Assembly: GCA_910579285.1 (NCBI GenBank)
Contig: CAJTTT010000015.1
Span: 24,015 to 88,014, forward strand
Reading direction: 5' to 3'
From: an uncultured Lachnospiraceae bacterium
GTDB lineage: Bacteria > Bacillota > Clostridia > Lachnospirales > Lachnospiraceae
DNA length: 64,000 nucleotides
A program made the position numbers and the translations under genes. The notes beneath the pieces are model-generated. The model had not been told where the DNA came from, made no database searches, and worked only from the letters and a program-made list of their open reading frames with translations. Shown here piece by piece: positions 34,601 to 42,876 of this stretch. Position 1 is the stretch's first letter, and each line of letters starts with the position of its first letter.

Positions 34601-35487
34601 CCATCCTTTTTTAACTTTCTCATAGCCATCAGAGCCAGATCCATCAGACAGACAAACTTGTCCTCTCTGCCCTTAAAAACTTCTTCCCTCACCTTCAGGT
34701 AATCCTGGTAAGTCTTCTCGATCGGCTCCCGGTACTTTCCTTCCCCGAAGCTCACGTTCTTAAGCTCGGTAGAAAAAGTCGTATGACGGCAGTGGTCGGA
34801 CCAGTAAGTATCCAGCACCCGGATCTCCGTCATCGTGGGATTGCGCTTCTCCTCTTTCGCAAAATAATCCTGAATATGCAGAAAATCCTTGAACGTCATG
34901 GCAAGACCGAGGGACTCATACAGCTCCTTCAGCTCTTCCTGCGGCATGTCCACAAAGTCCTCCCGCTCCGGGAAATTCTCCAGTATGACCACATCCGCAG
35001 GCTCCTCATAGGTAAACGCCAGCGTCTCCGGGGGCACCTGTCCGGTTTCTCTCGAATCCACGGGGTTGATACAGTATGCCTTGATCCGCGCAAGCTCATC
35101 GTCCGTCACGTTTCCATTGACCAGATAAGTCACTGCTGTTTTAATGATCGGTTCCTCGTCTTCCTTCAGAAACTGCACGCACTGCACAGCGGAATCCGCC
35201 CGCTGGTCAAACTGCCCCGGCAGAAACTCTACGGAAAATACCCGTCCGTTTTCCGGGATTTCAATCTGCTCCCGGTATAAAATATCCACCGGCGGCTCTG
35301 AAAAAACTGTCCGGCAGGCTCTCTCAAACACTTCCTCAGAAATATTTTCCACATCATAGCGGATGAAAACCCGTATCTGTTCCACGCTGTTTATACCAAG
35401 AAAACTCTCGATCTCTTCCTTCAGCTCCCTGGCCTTAACTGCATAAGGCTCTTTCTTCTCCACATAAATCCTTCTGACATTTCCCAT
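31618..35487 (-). CDS. purL: Phosphoribosylformylglycinamidine synthase, single-chain PurL-PurQ
   Basis: Fourth step of purine synthesis: FGAR + glutamine + ATP to FGAM. 1289 residues, the long form that carries its own glutaminase. The N-terminal PurS-like part and linker are followed by two AIRS-like halves (DTYWSDHCRHTTF, FKNETHNHPTEIEPFGGAAT, GGRTGRDGCGGATGSS, SIGGKDSMSGTF). The C-terminal class I glutaminase begins about residue 1035 (PTVFIPVFPGTNCEYDSAKA) with LGICNGFQALIKLG and SHGEGRF. Stands alone with its own terminator. Several such genes in Clostridia are fused in this way. Confidence 0.96.
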   Translation of the reverse strand: MGNVRRIYVEKKEPYAVKARELKEEIESFLGINSVEQIRVFIRYDVENISEEVFERACRTVFSEPPVDILYREQIEIPENGRVFSVEFLPGQFDQRADSAVQCVQFLKEDEEPIIKTAVTYLVNGNVTDDELARIKAYCINPVDSRETGQVPPETLAFTYEEPADVVILENFPEREDFVDMPQEELKELYESLGLAMTFKDFLHIQDYFAKEEKRNPTMTEIRVLDTYWSDHCRHTTFSTELKNVSFGEGKYREPIEKTYQDYLKVREEVFKGREDKFVCLMDLALMAMRKLKKDGKLDDMEESDEINACSVVVPVEMDYGDGPVTEEWLVFFKNETHNHPTEIEPFGGAATCLGGAIRDPLSGRGYVYQAMRVTGAADPTVPVADTLKGKLPQKKLVRGAANGYSSYGNQIGLATGLVKEIYHPNYVAKRMEIGAVMGAAPRKNVIRENSDPDDIIILLGGRTGRDGCGGATGSSKVHTEKSIDTCGAEVQKGNAPTERKIQRLFRREEVSRLIKKCNDFGAGGVSVAIGELADGLVVDLDKVPKKYAGLDGTELAISESQERMAVVVAPGDVDAFLGYAAEENLEAVPVAVVTKEPRLVLKWRGQRIVDLSRAFLDTNGAHQETDVHVDMPEEKEDYFKKITTPAVAEALSRKDVKAAWLSLLEDLNVCSQKGLVEMFDASIGAGSVYMPYGGKYQLTETQAMVAKLPTLEGKTDTVTMMSYGFDPYLSSWSPYHGAVYAVTESMAKIVANGGDYRTIRFTFQEYFRRMSGEPSRWSQPFSALLGAYDAQMKYGLPSIGGKDSMSGTFNDIDVPPTLVSFAVNVNQSGNIVTPELKYPGDRLVRFRIPRDSYDLPVYDEVMTLYDKIMTLMSEYTDTDIINGMPVKFQKRKIVAAYALDAKGVAAAVSKMAFGNGFGVAVDSSYKMEALFDNGLGDIVAEMPAKEVHHLKALGISYEEIGTVTADGAFTYGSMKLEQAEAVQTWRAKLDKVFPYTAGKDKSPVASELYRADSIYVCRHKVAKPTVFIPVFPGTNCEYDSAKAFENAGAETVVKVFKNQNAADIRESVEAFEKAIGQAQIIMFPGGFSAGDEPDGSAKFFATAFQNEKMKDAVMKLLNERDGLALGICNGFQALIKLGLVPYGEIREQGEDSPTLTFNTINRHISKMAYLKVVSNKSPWLAGAELGQTYVNPASHGEGRFVAPKEWIDRLFANGQVATQYADADGGVSMDEEWNINGSYASIEGITSPDGRCLGKMAHSERRGEAVAVNIFGEQDMKIFESGVAYFKS

Positions 35488-35590
35488 AGTCGGTTCTCCT
35501 CCATTATCACAGTTCCCATCTTGTCCTATATGTTAAAAAATCGTTGCTTGGCAGCGGACATTAGGAGTATGCCGCAATTTCCTGACTATA

Positions 35591-35618
35591 TAAAAAGATA
35601 CCCCTGCACGGAGTATCC
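35591..35618 (-). terminator. Intrinsic terminator after the tetR-like gene
   Basis: Minus strand stem GATACTCC/GGGGTATC (35597-35617) with loop GTGCA, followed by TTTTTA. It lies 17 bases past the regulator stop. Confidence 0.7.
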
Positions 35619-35634
35619 TTCCTCCCTGCCGCCC

Positions 35635-36219
35635 TTAAATCTCCGTTATCAGTCCCTGCATAATATAGAGCAGCTGCTCATCCACCATCTTTTCCGTGAT
35701 GCCGAAAGTCTGCGCGTTGATCTTCAGTCCCTCCAGCACATACATGATATTAGCTGCCGCCCCCTTGGGATTCTCACAGTAAAACTCGCCGCTGCCAATT
35801 CCCGCCTCAATCAGCTTTTCGATCACTTTGACGCCCGCGTCAAACTGTCTGCGCAGCATATTGTTCTTATCGGTCGGTTTATGAGCAAAGAAATATTCAT
35901 AGACCGCTACGGTCAAATTATCCTTATTCTGCAAAAGTTCTTTCTTCTGCTCTTTTAAAAAGAGCGTCAGAATATCCGCCGCCGTATCCTCTCTGGCGAT
36001 TTGTTCCGTGAAAACATCGTCAGTCTCATCCGCCTCCATCTGCAGCACTTCCATCAGAATCTGATCCGTGCTCTCAAAATACAGGTACAGGCCGCCCCGG
36101 CTGATCTCGCAGGCCTCCACAATATCCTTCATGGTCACACTCTTAAAGCCTTTTTCTACAAACACCTTTCTGGCCGTATCCAGTATGTATTTCTTTTTCT
36201 GTGCTGATTTTTCTCCCAT
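35635..36219 (-). CDS. TetR/AcrR-family transcriptional regulator
   Basis: 194-residue repressor-type protein. The N-terminal helix-turn-helix spans about residues 8-55: KKYILDTARKVFVEKGF, VTMKDIVEACEISRGGLYLYF. The remaining helices form the ligand/dimer domain, with no recognisable ligand. No transporter is adjacent. The gene lies 60 bases downstream of the 170-residue unknown gene and is probably co-transcribed with it. The palindrome ACCTATATAGGT at 36826-36837 is a candidate operator. Confidence 0.9.
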   Translation of the reverse strand: MGEKSAQKKKYILDTARKVFVEKGFKSVTMKDIVEACEISRGGLYLYFESTDQILMEVLQMEADETDDVFTEQIAREDTAADILTLFLKEQKKELLQNKDNLTVAVYEYFFAHKPTDKNNMLRRQFDAGVKVIEKLIEAGIGSGEFYCENPKGAAANIMYVLEGLKINAQTFGITEKMVDEQLLYIMQGLITEI

Positions 36220-36279
36220 CGTTTTCTTATCTCCCTAAAATGTATCTTACAGCCAGCGTCACTCTATGCCATTCTTCTG

Positions 36280-36789
36280 CTATTTCCCTTCCTTAACGTT
36301 GACCACTCTGGACTGTACCGGGTGATCCCAAAAATCCAGATTTTCTTTCATTTTCTTTATCACATTCAGAAAAATGCCGTTCTCCACCGCCTCAGACCAT
36401 CTTCTACCCTTTGTCATGCCTTCCATCACATATCTGGAAAGGATGCCTTTCAGCGCGTCCATCTCCCGGATATCCGACCTCTTGATGACCATAAGTTCGT
36501 CCTCCAATCGGCGGATCCTGTACCGTGAATAGATGTACTTGTAATTTCGGTCCATAAGCTTCGTACGCTGGGCCTCCTTAATAAAATTCATCAGCGTGCC
36601 GTCATAAACCGGGAAAGCAATCGAATGTTCTGCAATCCCAGACCCGGAATAGCTCTGTTGTACGCTCTTTCCGTTCTTGCTCTCAAGCCAGGACAGATAA
36701 CGCGCAAGTTTCTCCACGTCAGCCCTGTATTCATTGACAACCTGCTGTCTGTAGGCGATATCTTCTTTCTCTATCTGTGTCTTGTCCAT
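36280..36789 (-). CDS. Protein of unknown function upstream of the TetR regulator
   Basis: 169 residues from the ATG at 36789; a GTG three codons upstream (36798) is equally possible, and neither has a strong ribosome site. Rich in Lys, Arg, Glu and Tyr, mainly helical by composition (RADVEKLARYLSWLESK, MDRNYKYIYSRYRIRRLEDEL), with no signal peptide or membrane segment. The segment HSIAFPVYDGTLMNFIKEAQ is the most ordered-looking part. I do not recognise a family. It may be an RNA- or DNA-associated protein given its basic charge, but this is only a guess. Confidence 0.65.
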   Translation of the reverse strand: MDKTQIEKEDIAYRQQVVNEYRADVEKLARYLSWLESKNGKSVQQSYSGSGIAEHSIAFPVYDGTLMNFIKEAQRTKLMDRNYKYIYSRYRIRRLEDELMVIKRSDIREMDALKGILSRYVMEGMTKGRRWSEAVENGIFLNVIKKMKENLDFWDHPVQSRVVNVKEGK

Positions 36790-36825
36790 AATTTTCACTC
36801 GCTTCCGTTTCCATAATGACTATCT

Positions 36826-36837
36826 ACCTATATAGGT
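36826..36837. promoter_or_regulatory. Perfect 12-bp palindrome upstream of the unknown/tetR unit
   Basis: ACCTATATAGGT lies 37 bases upstream of the unknown gene and overlaps a TATATA -10-like sequence on the minus strand. A TetR-family autoregulatory operator is plausible. Confidence 0.4.
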
Positions 36838-37010
36838 CTGCATTGATCTGCCTGCCGCAAAGTCCCGACAAGCCTGTCATTTTAAATTTTAACACAAATT
36901 TCTGAAAAGTACAGTACAAAAAGAATCATCCTTCTTGTGCAATATAACAAAGCGCAGTCCCTCAGCATTTCAAGGGATCCACGCTCTGTCAGTGAATCAT
37001 CACCACCGCA

Positions 37011-37622
37011 TTATGCCAGCTGTTTTAATTTTATGCTATGATTCATCACCGTCTTTTTGAGTATATCAATATCATCGAAGGCGCTCTCCATTCTTTCCGC
37101 CCCCTTCTTATAACGCACATAGGTACTCAGATAAACCTCCTCTATGTTGTTTAAGCGCGGTACCACAATGTTTTCCTGAACCAGTTTCATCTGATGCAGC
37201 TCTGCGCCTGCCAGCTCCATTTTTTTGCCAACAAGGTGTATCTCTGCCTCCATCTGGCCCATTTTGTCATCCATTAGATGCATCTCTGTCTCCATCCGAT
37301 CCATTTTAACCTGCATATAACATATATGATCCGACATCAGACGGAGTTCACCCTTAACTTCCTTCATCTCCCCCTGCAGAGTATAGACATCTCCCTTTAA
37401 GATGCAGACGTCCTTCTTCAGACCGCTGACATCTTCCTTCAATACGCCGACGTCTTCCTTCAGGCCGCTGACATCTTCCTTCAGGCCGCTGACATCTTCC
37501 TTCAGGCCGCTGACGTCTTCCTTCAGGACATGAATATCATCCTTAATCGGCTGCAGTTCTTTTTTCAGCTTCGTTTCAAACAGATCCGACACCGCAAGCA
37601 GCAATTCATCATTATTCATCAT
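37011..37622 (-). CDS. Coiled-coil protein with 7-residue repeats
   Basis: 203 residues, soluble, nearly all coiled coil. The N-terminal NNDELLLAVSDLFETKLKKEL is followed by seven or eight copies of a heptad close to L-K-E-D-V-S-G (residues about 24-80), then a looser heptad zone and a C-terminal RYKKGAERMESAFDDIDILKKT. The DNA of the repeats is nearly identical in 21-base units, so copy number may vary. Start is ambiguous: ATGs at 37622 and 37619 are in frame, but the ribosome site AGAGG is better placed for an ATG at 37629 in another frame (see findings). Similar proteins in Clostridia are often annotated as hypothetical. Confidence 0.8.
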   Translation of the reverse strand: MMNNDELLLAVSDLFETKLKKELQPIKDDIHVLKEDVSGLKEDVSGLKEDVSGLKEDVGVLKEDVSGLKKDVCILKGDVYTLQGEMKEVKGELRLMSDHICYMQVKMDRMETEMHLMDDKMGQMEAEIHLVGKKMELAGAELHQMKLVQENIVVPRLNNIEEVYLSTYVRYKKGAERMESAFDDIDILKKTVMNHSIKLKQLA

Positions 37623-37676
37623 TATTCATACTTTTCCTCTTTTCTATCGTTTTTTGGAGGCCCCGTTGACAAGATC

Positions 37677-37705
37677 AGTATAGCATCGCCCATATACGCT
37701 GTCTA
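37677..37705 (-). promoter_or_regulatory. Promoter of the coiled-coil gene
   Basis: Minus strand TAGACA (37700-37705), 17-base spacer, TATACT (37677-37682), about 50 bases upstream of the first ATG. Confidence 0.6.
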
Positions 37706-38174
37706 TTGTAACAAAAGTACAAAACAATATTCGAAATACCGCATCTGGCAAAACTGCACAACACTACATCTAGTATCAACATATGTTTTCCCCCGCATCC
37801 CATAACTACATCTTGGAACCTCCCATGTGCCTATCGTTATTTCGTTTACTTTTTTTGTACATGTCACCCTTCTGACATCCACTGCCTCTTCTTCATGCCG
37901 GATCTGATTTACACGAAAAGCCGGAACCCCTTTCCTGCTTTTCTATGAGGGTTCACTTCCCGTTTCGCTCTTCTTTTGCACTGCATTTCTCCCAGATTGT
38001 TCCAATTATTCTGTCAATACTGTTAAAATGCCGAATTTATTTTACCCCCCCCCCAATATTTCATGCAATATGCCGCATTGTTTTTCCATATATTCAGAGT
38101 AAAATTGATATTAGGATAATGTTTCTACCTATTTATTAATATTAGGGGAATATAGCGAAAATAGCCAGCACATA
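37706..38174. other. AT-rich intergenic region with a ten-cytosine tract
   Basis: About 470 bases with no credible gene on either strand. Notable content is a run of ten C at 38045-38054 in otherwise AT-rich DNA, about 120 bases ahead of the lipoprotein/subtilase unit. The promoter of that unit should be here but I could not pick one with confidence; TTGATA near 38107 is a possible -35 box. Confidence 0.5.
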
Positions 38175-38189
38175 AAAGGAGGTGAAAAA

Positions 38190-38594
38190 TTGAAAATGAA
38201 AATAGTAGTCCTTGCGCTGGGACTTATCCTGCTTTCTGCAGCCGGGCTGTGGGGATGCGGACGAGACAGGGAATTGGCAAAAGTATCTGTCGATGACAGT
38301 CTGCCAAAGATTCAAAAAGCGAAAGTGATAAACGAAAGCGGATCTCCCATTTCTTCCACTGAAAATGATACCTCGGAAGCTAAGGAGTTGATTGCCTTGG
38401 CCGACACTCGTGAGGAAGCAGAAGAAATCGCCGAACTATACGAAATTGACCTAAGCTCCTATTCCTATGGTGTAGCCACTTATACAACTGACAAAAACAC
38501 CCAGGAACTCATAGAACTTGGCGCTGAAAAAGGATATCCTGCATTGACCCCTAGTTATTCACTCGAGCTCCATACAGAGCAGACAACCAATTGA
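38190..38594 (+). CDS. Small lipoprotein resembling a subtilase propeptide (candidate protease inhibitor)
   Basis: 134 residues. The start is the TTG at 38190, because AAAGGAGG (38175-38182) is 7 bases upstream; the ATG at 38196 is 13 away. The lipoprotein signal ends in LWGC, with the Cys near residue 23. A Ser/Thr linker follows. The C-terminal half, ALADTREEAEEIAELY to DLSSYSYGVATY, matches residues 237-265 of the subtilase encoded 31 bases downstream (LAETEEEAEQVAAAF, LDSYSYEVAVI). In the subtilase this is the inhibitor-I9-like propeptide. A detached membrane-anchored copy could act as a chaperone, inhibitor or immunity factor. The similarity is seen; the role is inferred. Confidence 0.8.
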   Translation: MKMKIVVLALGLILLSAAGLWGCGRDRELAKVSVDDSLPKIQKAKVINESGSPISSTENDTSEAKELIALADTREEAEEIAELYEIDLSSYSYGVATYTTDKNTQELIELGAEKGYPALTPSYSLELHTEQTTN

Positions 38595-38625
38595 TGATTA
38601 GCAGAAAAGAAAGAGAAGGAGAAAA

Positions 38626-41600
38626 ATGAAAAAAGCAAAATTATTATCCCTGTTTTTAGCAGGGTCTCTGCTGTTCCAGACAGCCGGAATCGATGCGATG
38701 GCAACCATGCCCTCCGAACCTGTTCCGATCAGCGAGACAATCGAGGACACCGACAATGATCTTTCTGACCAGCCCTCCGAAGACGAAGGGGAGGGAGAAG
38801 ATATCGATGTGGAAGATACTAATCCCGACCAGCCCTCCGAAGGCGAAGGGGATGTAGAAGAGGAAAACCCTGATGTGGAAGACACTGATCCCGATCAGTC
38901 CTCCGAAGGCGAGGGGAACACAGAAGATACTGATGCGGAAGATACTGATCCCGACCAGCCCTCCGAAGGCGACGGGGACACAGAAGATACCGATGCGGAA
39001 GACACTGACCCCGATCAGCCCTCTGAAGATGTAGATGTCGAAGAAGAGGAAACGGAAGACCCTGACGCGGAAGAAGACAGCGAAGATTCCGTGTCAGAAA
39101 ACACAGTCTCTGAAAATACCATATCCGAGAACACGCTTGCCGAGGATGAGACCAATGTTTTCTCTATTTTTCCCGGTTTAGGTGATAGCTATACGCTTTC
39201 TTCCCAGCAGCTGGCTGACAAACGGGTACTTGCCTCCCATATGGGAGATGTTGTGAAGCTCCCTGCAACGGCGGTTGCAACGATTGCAGACTTCAAGGAT
39301 GCCTCTGACAAATATAAGTCCGGCGAAGTCGTTTATCTGGCTGAAACCGAAGAAGAAGCCGAGCAGGTTGCTGCAGCTTTCGGCGGTACTCTGGACAGCT
39401 ATTCCTATGAAGTAGCTGTAATCAGTCTGCCCGAGGAGGCGACAGTGGCGTTGGCTATCGCCGCCGCTGCGGATCCCGAGATCAAGCTTCCCGCCGTATG
39501 GCCCAACTACTACCAATATCTGCACGAAGACACAAACTCGTCAATCGAGTCACTGAAGCCTTCCGATCCTGATTTCGACAAACAGTGGATGCATGATTAC
39601 ATAGGCACCCGCTACGCCTGGGCCGCCGGATATAAAGGACAGGGTGTCAAAGTCGCTGTCATCGATACCGGTCTTGCCATGAATCACGAAGACTTATCAA
39701 CCAATGCTATTGCTGGTAAAAACTTTGTCGACGGCGCCGAAGGCACCTCCCAAACTACCGACAATGATGAACACGGCACCCATGTGGCCGGTATCATCGC
39801 CGCAGATGACAACGGCAAGGGCGTTGTCGGCATCGCGCCCGATGCACAGGTATGTGGATTCTGCGTCTTTCCGACAGGCGGCGGCGCTGATTCAGGGGAT
39901 GTTATGCGTGCCATAAATGCCGCTGTCGCAGAAGACTACGATATTATAAATATGAGTCTGGGAAGCTCTTTCTATGACGCCAATTATGAAAAAACTGTCA
40001 ACAATGCGTATACAGAAGGCGTAGCCATCTTTGCCTCCTCCGGCAATGATGACTCCGACGGCAACAACTACCCGGCTGCCTATGCCGGCACCATCTCTGT
40101 TGGCGCCGTAGATGAGAACAGTGCAAGGGCCTCTTTTTCCAATTATGGTAAAACAGTAACCCTTTCCTTCCCCGGTGTACATATTTACTCCACAATCCCT
40201 GGCAGCGCAAGTTCCTACGGCTACATGAGCGGCACCAGCCAGGCTTCCCCTGCTGCGGCCGGCACAGCGGCGGTTATCCTTTCCGCGAAAAAAGATGCCA
40301 AAGACTTTAAAGATTTAACGGGCAAAAAGCGCGTGGATAAACTGCTCTCCCTTATGAAGTCTTCCACCACCAAATGCTCCAGTGCGGGCATGGGCGCCGG
40401 AACCACTTACCTTCCCGGCGTTTTGAAGCTTGCGACAGATATGACCGCGCCGGAGACGCCCGTCATTACAGTGGTTGACGAAGAAAACATTCAAAGAGGC
40501 ACCAATAAAAAAGATTATATTGCGGAGAGCCTTAAGGTGAAGCTCTCTTCCGCAACTGCCGTAGGCGTGGATATTTACTATTCAACCGACGGCAAAGCAC
40601 CGGCTTATAAGAACGGCGTTATCACAAATGCAGACTCTGCAACGCCGTACAAAATTGGTGATGAAATCGTATTGACTGGTGCGAAGAGCAAAACCATCAA
40701 AGCTATCGCCGTCAATCCGATTTCCGGCAAAGTGAGTAAGGTTGCTACCAAAACCGTGACTCTGACGCCGATCCCCAAAAGCGTAACCGTAACTCCCACA
40801 GGTAACGTGACAAAAATTGCCGCCGGTAAGAGTTTGAAATTTACTGCCGCTGTTGAACTGCCCTATGCAATCTCCAACAAGGTTGCCTGGACTGTGACAG
40901 ATGAAAATGATAAGGATGTAAAGGCATCAGGCGTTACTGTATCAAACGGCACCGTGAAAACGACATCGTCAAAAACCGTGAAAACACCTGCCGGGAAATA
41001 CAAAGTCACAGCCACGGCTGTCGGAGGTACCGACTTAAAAGTATTTAACGGCCAATCGGGCAGTTATGTATTTGAAGTCATTGAGTCATCTTCTGTCAAG
41101 AAAGTGGCTTTCATGGACGCTGACAAAAAGGCGCCCAAGGCAAAGAGCATAAAGACAACTGACAGCAAAACAACAGATACCAATGAAGCTCTTGACTTAT
41201 CGGCCTATCTCACCGTAACAAAGGCAGGCGCCAGCGCCAAAGAAGAGGTTGTGCTGAAAGGCTCTGACGCCCTCGCGGAAGTTGTCTGGTCCAGCAGCAA
41301 CACCAGGATTGCTACAGTAGACAGCAAAGGCGTCATCACCGCTGTTGCACCCGGCAAAGCGACGATCAAAGCCACCTCCAACGATGGTCTCAACAAGAGC
41401 GCATCCTACAACGTGACAGTCGTACAGCCTGTCACAGGCATTACCATTAGCGGCCCCAATGAAGTGGCTGCCGGAAAGGGAATCGCACTTACTGCTGCGA
41501 TAACTCCCGCAAATGCCAACAACAAAAAAGTAAACTGGGAGATTAGCGGCGATGGCAAAAATGTAAGCATCAATAAAACAAGTGGTAAAATAACTACCAA

Positions 41601-42759
41601 AAAGGAGACTGCTCCCGGAGAATACACAGTAACCGCTAAGGCGGCTGATGGTCTCGACCCTGACGCAGCCGCGACTTACAAAATCACAGTTATAAACGAG
41701 GAGATTACAGAGATCAAGCTTGACAAGACCAAGCTGACCATGTTCCCTCCTAACACAAGCGCTACGCAAAACACGACCGAAACTCTGACACCCACAATAA
41801 AAGGAAAAGCAGTCGGCAGCACTGCAAAACCCGCTCCCATATCCACAACCCGGATCATCTGGGCCAGCAGCGCCCCTGCGATTGCCTCCGTGGATCAGAG
41901 CGGCAAGATCACCGCAATAGCGCCCGGCAAGGCGAACATCACCTGTACCGCTGCCGATGGCAGCGGCAAAAAAGCGACCTGTGCGGTTACTGTCACCGTA
42001 CCTATGTCCAAGCTGGTGATCGGTTCTACCAACGGTAACTCCGACGGTAACGCCGCAAGCACCAATATCCCTGAAGGATGTGTCGCTGTCGGTAAGAGCC
42101 TTAAGCTGGCCGCTAAATATTACAGCAATTACGGAACACCCAACAACAAAAAAATCAAGTGGGAAATTGTCAGCTATGGCAATGCAGCTCTGGAAGGCAA
42201 GGTAAAAATCGACAAGAACGGTACGGTATCCGTGGATAAGACTTTGGCGCTGCCGACATCCAACGCATACGTCACAGTTCAGGCGACGGCCGAAGACGGA
42301 AGCGGTGTAAAGTCAAATATCTATCGTATCAACATCAGGAAGCTTTTCCTTACCGCCAGAATCGAACTCACAGACGACGGCGGCTATATGATTTATGCGA
42401 CCACCATAAAAACCACGCCGAAACAGTCAAGCTGGAATACCGCAAGGTGGGAGGCGGTTCCAGACTACTGTACCGCCACGATCTCCGGCTCCAAAGGCTG
42501 TGGATTGAAAAAGAGCAGGTTCAAGGCAGTAGGTGACGATTCAACGGTTTATGCAGACTACCTTCCTATCCCTACCAAACGAACAACGCATCCGGCTTTT
42601 GGATCGTACCTCGTTCCTATGAGTGTTATTAAAAAAGAATGTGAATCGATGAAGCTGACCATACAATTAAAGGATGGGTCAAATCTCAAAGTTACAGAAT
42701 CTTTATACGCTGTTTTCTATGTAGATGCTCAGAAGAAGGAACACCTCATCTATTTCTAA
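38626..42759 (+). CDS. Surface subtilisin-like serine protease (S8) with acidic repeats and Ig-like C-terminus
   Basis: 1377 residues, secreted (signal MKKAKLLSLFLAGSLLFQTA). Residues 38-165 are acidic Asp/Glu/Ser-rich repeats of about 20 residues (EDTDPDQPSEGEG). Residues about 230-300 are an I9-like propeptide. The S8 domain spans about 320-560 with the triad Asp347 (VAVIDTG), His383 (DEHGTHVAGI) and Ser538 (MSGTSQASPA); Asn474 forms the oxyanion hole. A chitobiase-like beta domain (IYYSTDGKAPAY) and several bacterial Ig-like (Big2) domains follow, with WSSSNTRIATVDSKGVITAV and WASSAPAIASVDQSGKITAI. No LPxTG motif. Directly follows the propeptide-like lipoprotein. Confidence 0.95.
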   Translation: MKKAKLLSLFLAGSLLFQTAGIDAMATMPSEPVPISETIEDTDNDLSDQPSEDEGEGEDIDVEDTNPDQPSEGEGDVEEENPDVEDTDPDQSSEGEGNTEDTDAEDTDPDQPSEGDGDTEDTDAEDTDPDQPSEDVDVEEEETEDPDAEEDSEDSVSENTVSENTISENTLAEDETNVFSIFPGLGDSYTLSSQQLADKRVLASHMGDVVKLPATAVATIADFKDASDKYKSGEVVYLAETEEEAEQVAAAFGGTLDSYSYEVAVISLPEEATVALAIAAAADPEIKLPAVWPNYYQYLHEDTNSSIESLKPSDPDFDKQWMHDYIGTRYAWAAGYKGQGVKVAVIDTGLAMNHEDLSTNAIAGKNFVDGAEGTSQTTDNDEHGTHVAGIIAADDNGKGVVGIAPDAQVCGFCVFPTGGGADSGDVMRAINAAVAEDYDIINMSLGSSFYDANYEKTVNNAYTEGVAIFASSGNDDSDGNNYPAAYAGTISVGAVDENSARASFSNYGKTVTLSFPGVHIYSTIPGSASSYGYMSGTSQASPAAAGTAAVILSAKKDAKDFKDLTGKKRVDKLLSLMKSSTTKCSSAGMGAGTTYLPGVLKLATDMTAPETPVITVVDEENIQRGTNKKDYIAESLKVKLSSATAVGVDIYYSTDGKAPAYKNGVITNADSATPYKIGDEIVLTGAKSKTIKAIAVNPISGKVSKVATKTVTLTPIPKSVTVTPTGNVTKIAAGKSLKFTAAVELPYAISNKVAWTVTDENDKDVKASGVTVSNGTVKTTSSKTVKTPAGKYKVTATAVGGTDLKVFNGQSGSYVFEVIESSSVKKVAFMDADKKAPKAKSIKTTDSKTTDTNEALDLSAYLTVTKAGASAKEEVVLKGSDALAEVVWSSSNTRIATVDSKGVITAVAPGKATIKATSNDGLNKSASYNVTVVQPVTGITISGPNEVAAGKGIALTAAITPANANNKKVNWEISGDGKNVSINKTSGKITTKKETAPGEYTVTAKAADGLDPDAAATYKITVINEEITEIKLDKTKLTMFPPNTSATQNTTETLTPTIKGKAVGSTAKPAPISTTRIIWASSAPAIASVDQSGKITAIAPGKANITCTAADGSGKKATCAVTVTVPMSKLVIGSTNGNSDGNAASTNIPEGCVAVGKSLKLAAKYYSNYGTPNNKKIKWEIVSYGNAALEGKVKIDKNGTVSVDKTLALPTSNAYVTVQATAEDGSGVKSNIYRINIRKLFLTARIELTDDGGYMIYATTIKTTPKQSSWNTARWEAVPDYCTATISGSKGCGLKKSRFKAVGDDSTVYADYLPIPTKRTTHPAFGSYLVPMSVIKKECESMKLTIQLKDGSNLKVTESLYAVFYVDAQKKEHLIYF

Positions 42760-42775
42760 ATGAAGTTCCTACACA

Positions 42776-42797
42776 GGCCGCCCCCTCCGGGGCGGCC
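42776..42797 (+). terminator. Terminator-like hairpin after the subtilase gene
   Basis: Perfect 9-bp GC-rich stem GGCCGCCCC/GGGGCGGCC with loop CTCC, 17 bases past the stop. The T-run is poor (ATTCTCATT), so termination may be weak. Confidence 0.6.
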
Positions 42798-42804
42798 ATT
42801 CTCA

Positions 42805-42833
42805 TTGACTTTTCCCCCAAAAAAGCATAAGAT
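42805..42833 (+). promoter_or_regulatory. Promoter of the 752-residue cNMP-fold protein gene
   Basis: TTGACT (42805-42810), 17-base spacer, TAAGAT (42828-42833), followed by ribosome site AAGGGGG before the ATG at 42877. Confidence 0.6.
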
Positions 42834-42876
42834 ATATACAGAGTTTTTGTAATTATTTCTATAAGGGGGTAATCCA

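Noticed and set aside
39178..41858. Minus-strand hydrophobic frames within the subtilase gene
   Set aside because: Ala/Val-rich antisense of repeat-domain coding sequence; no start signals.
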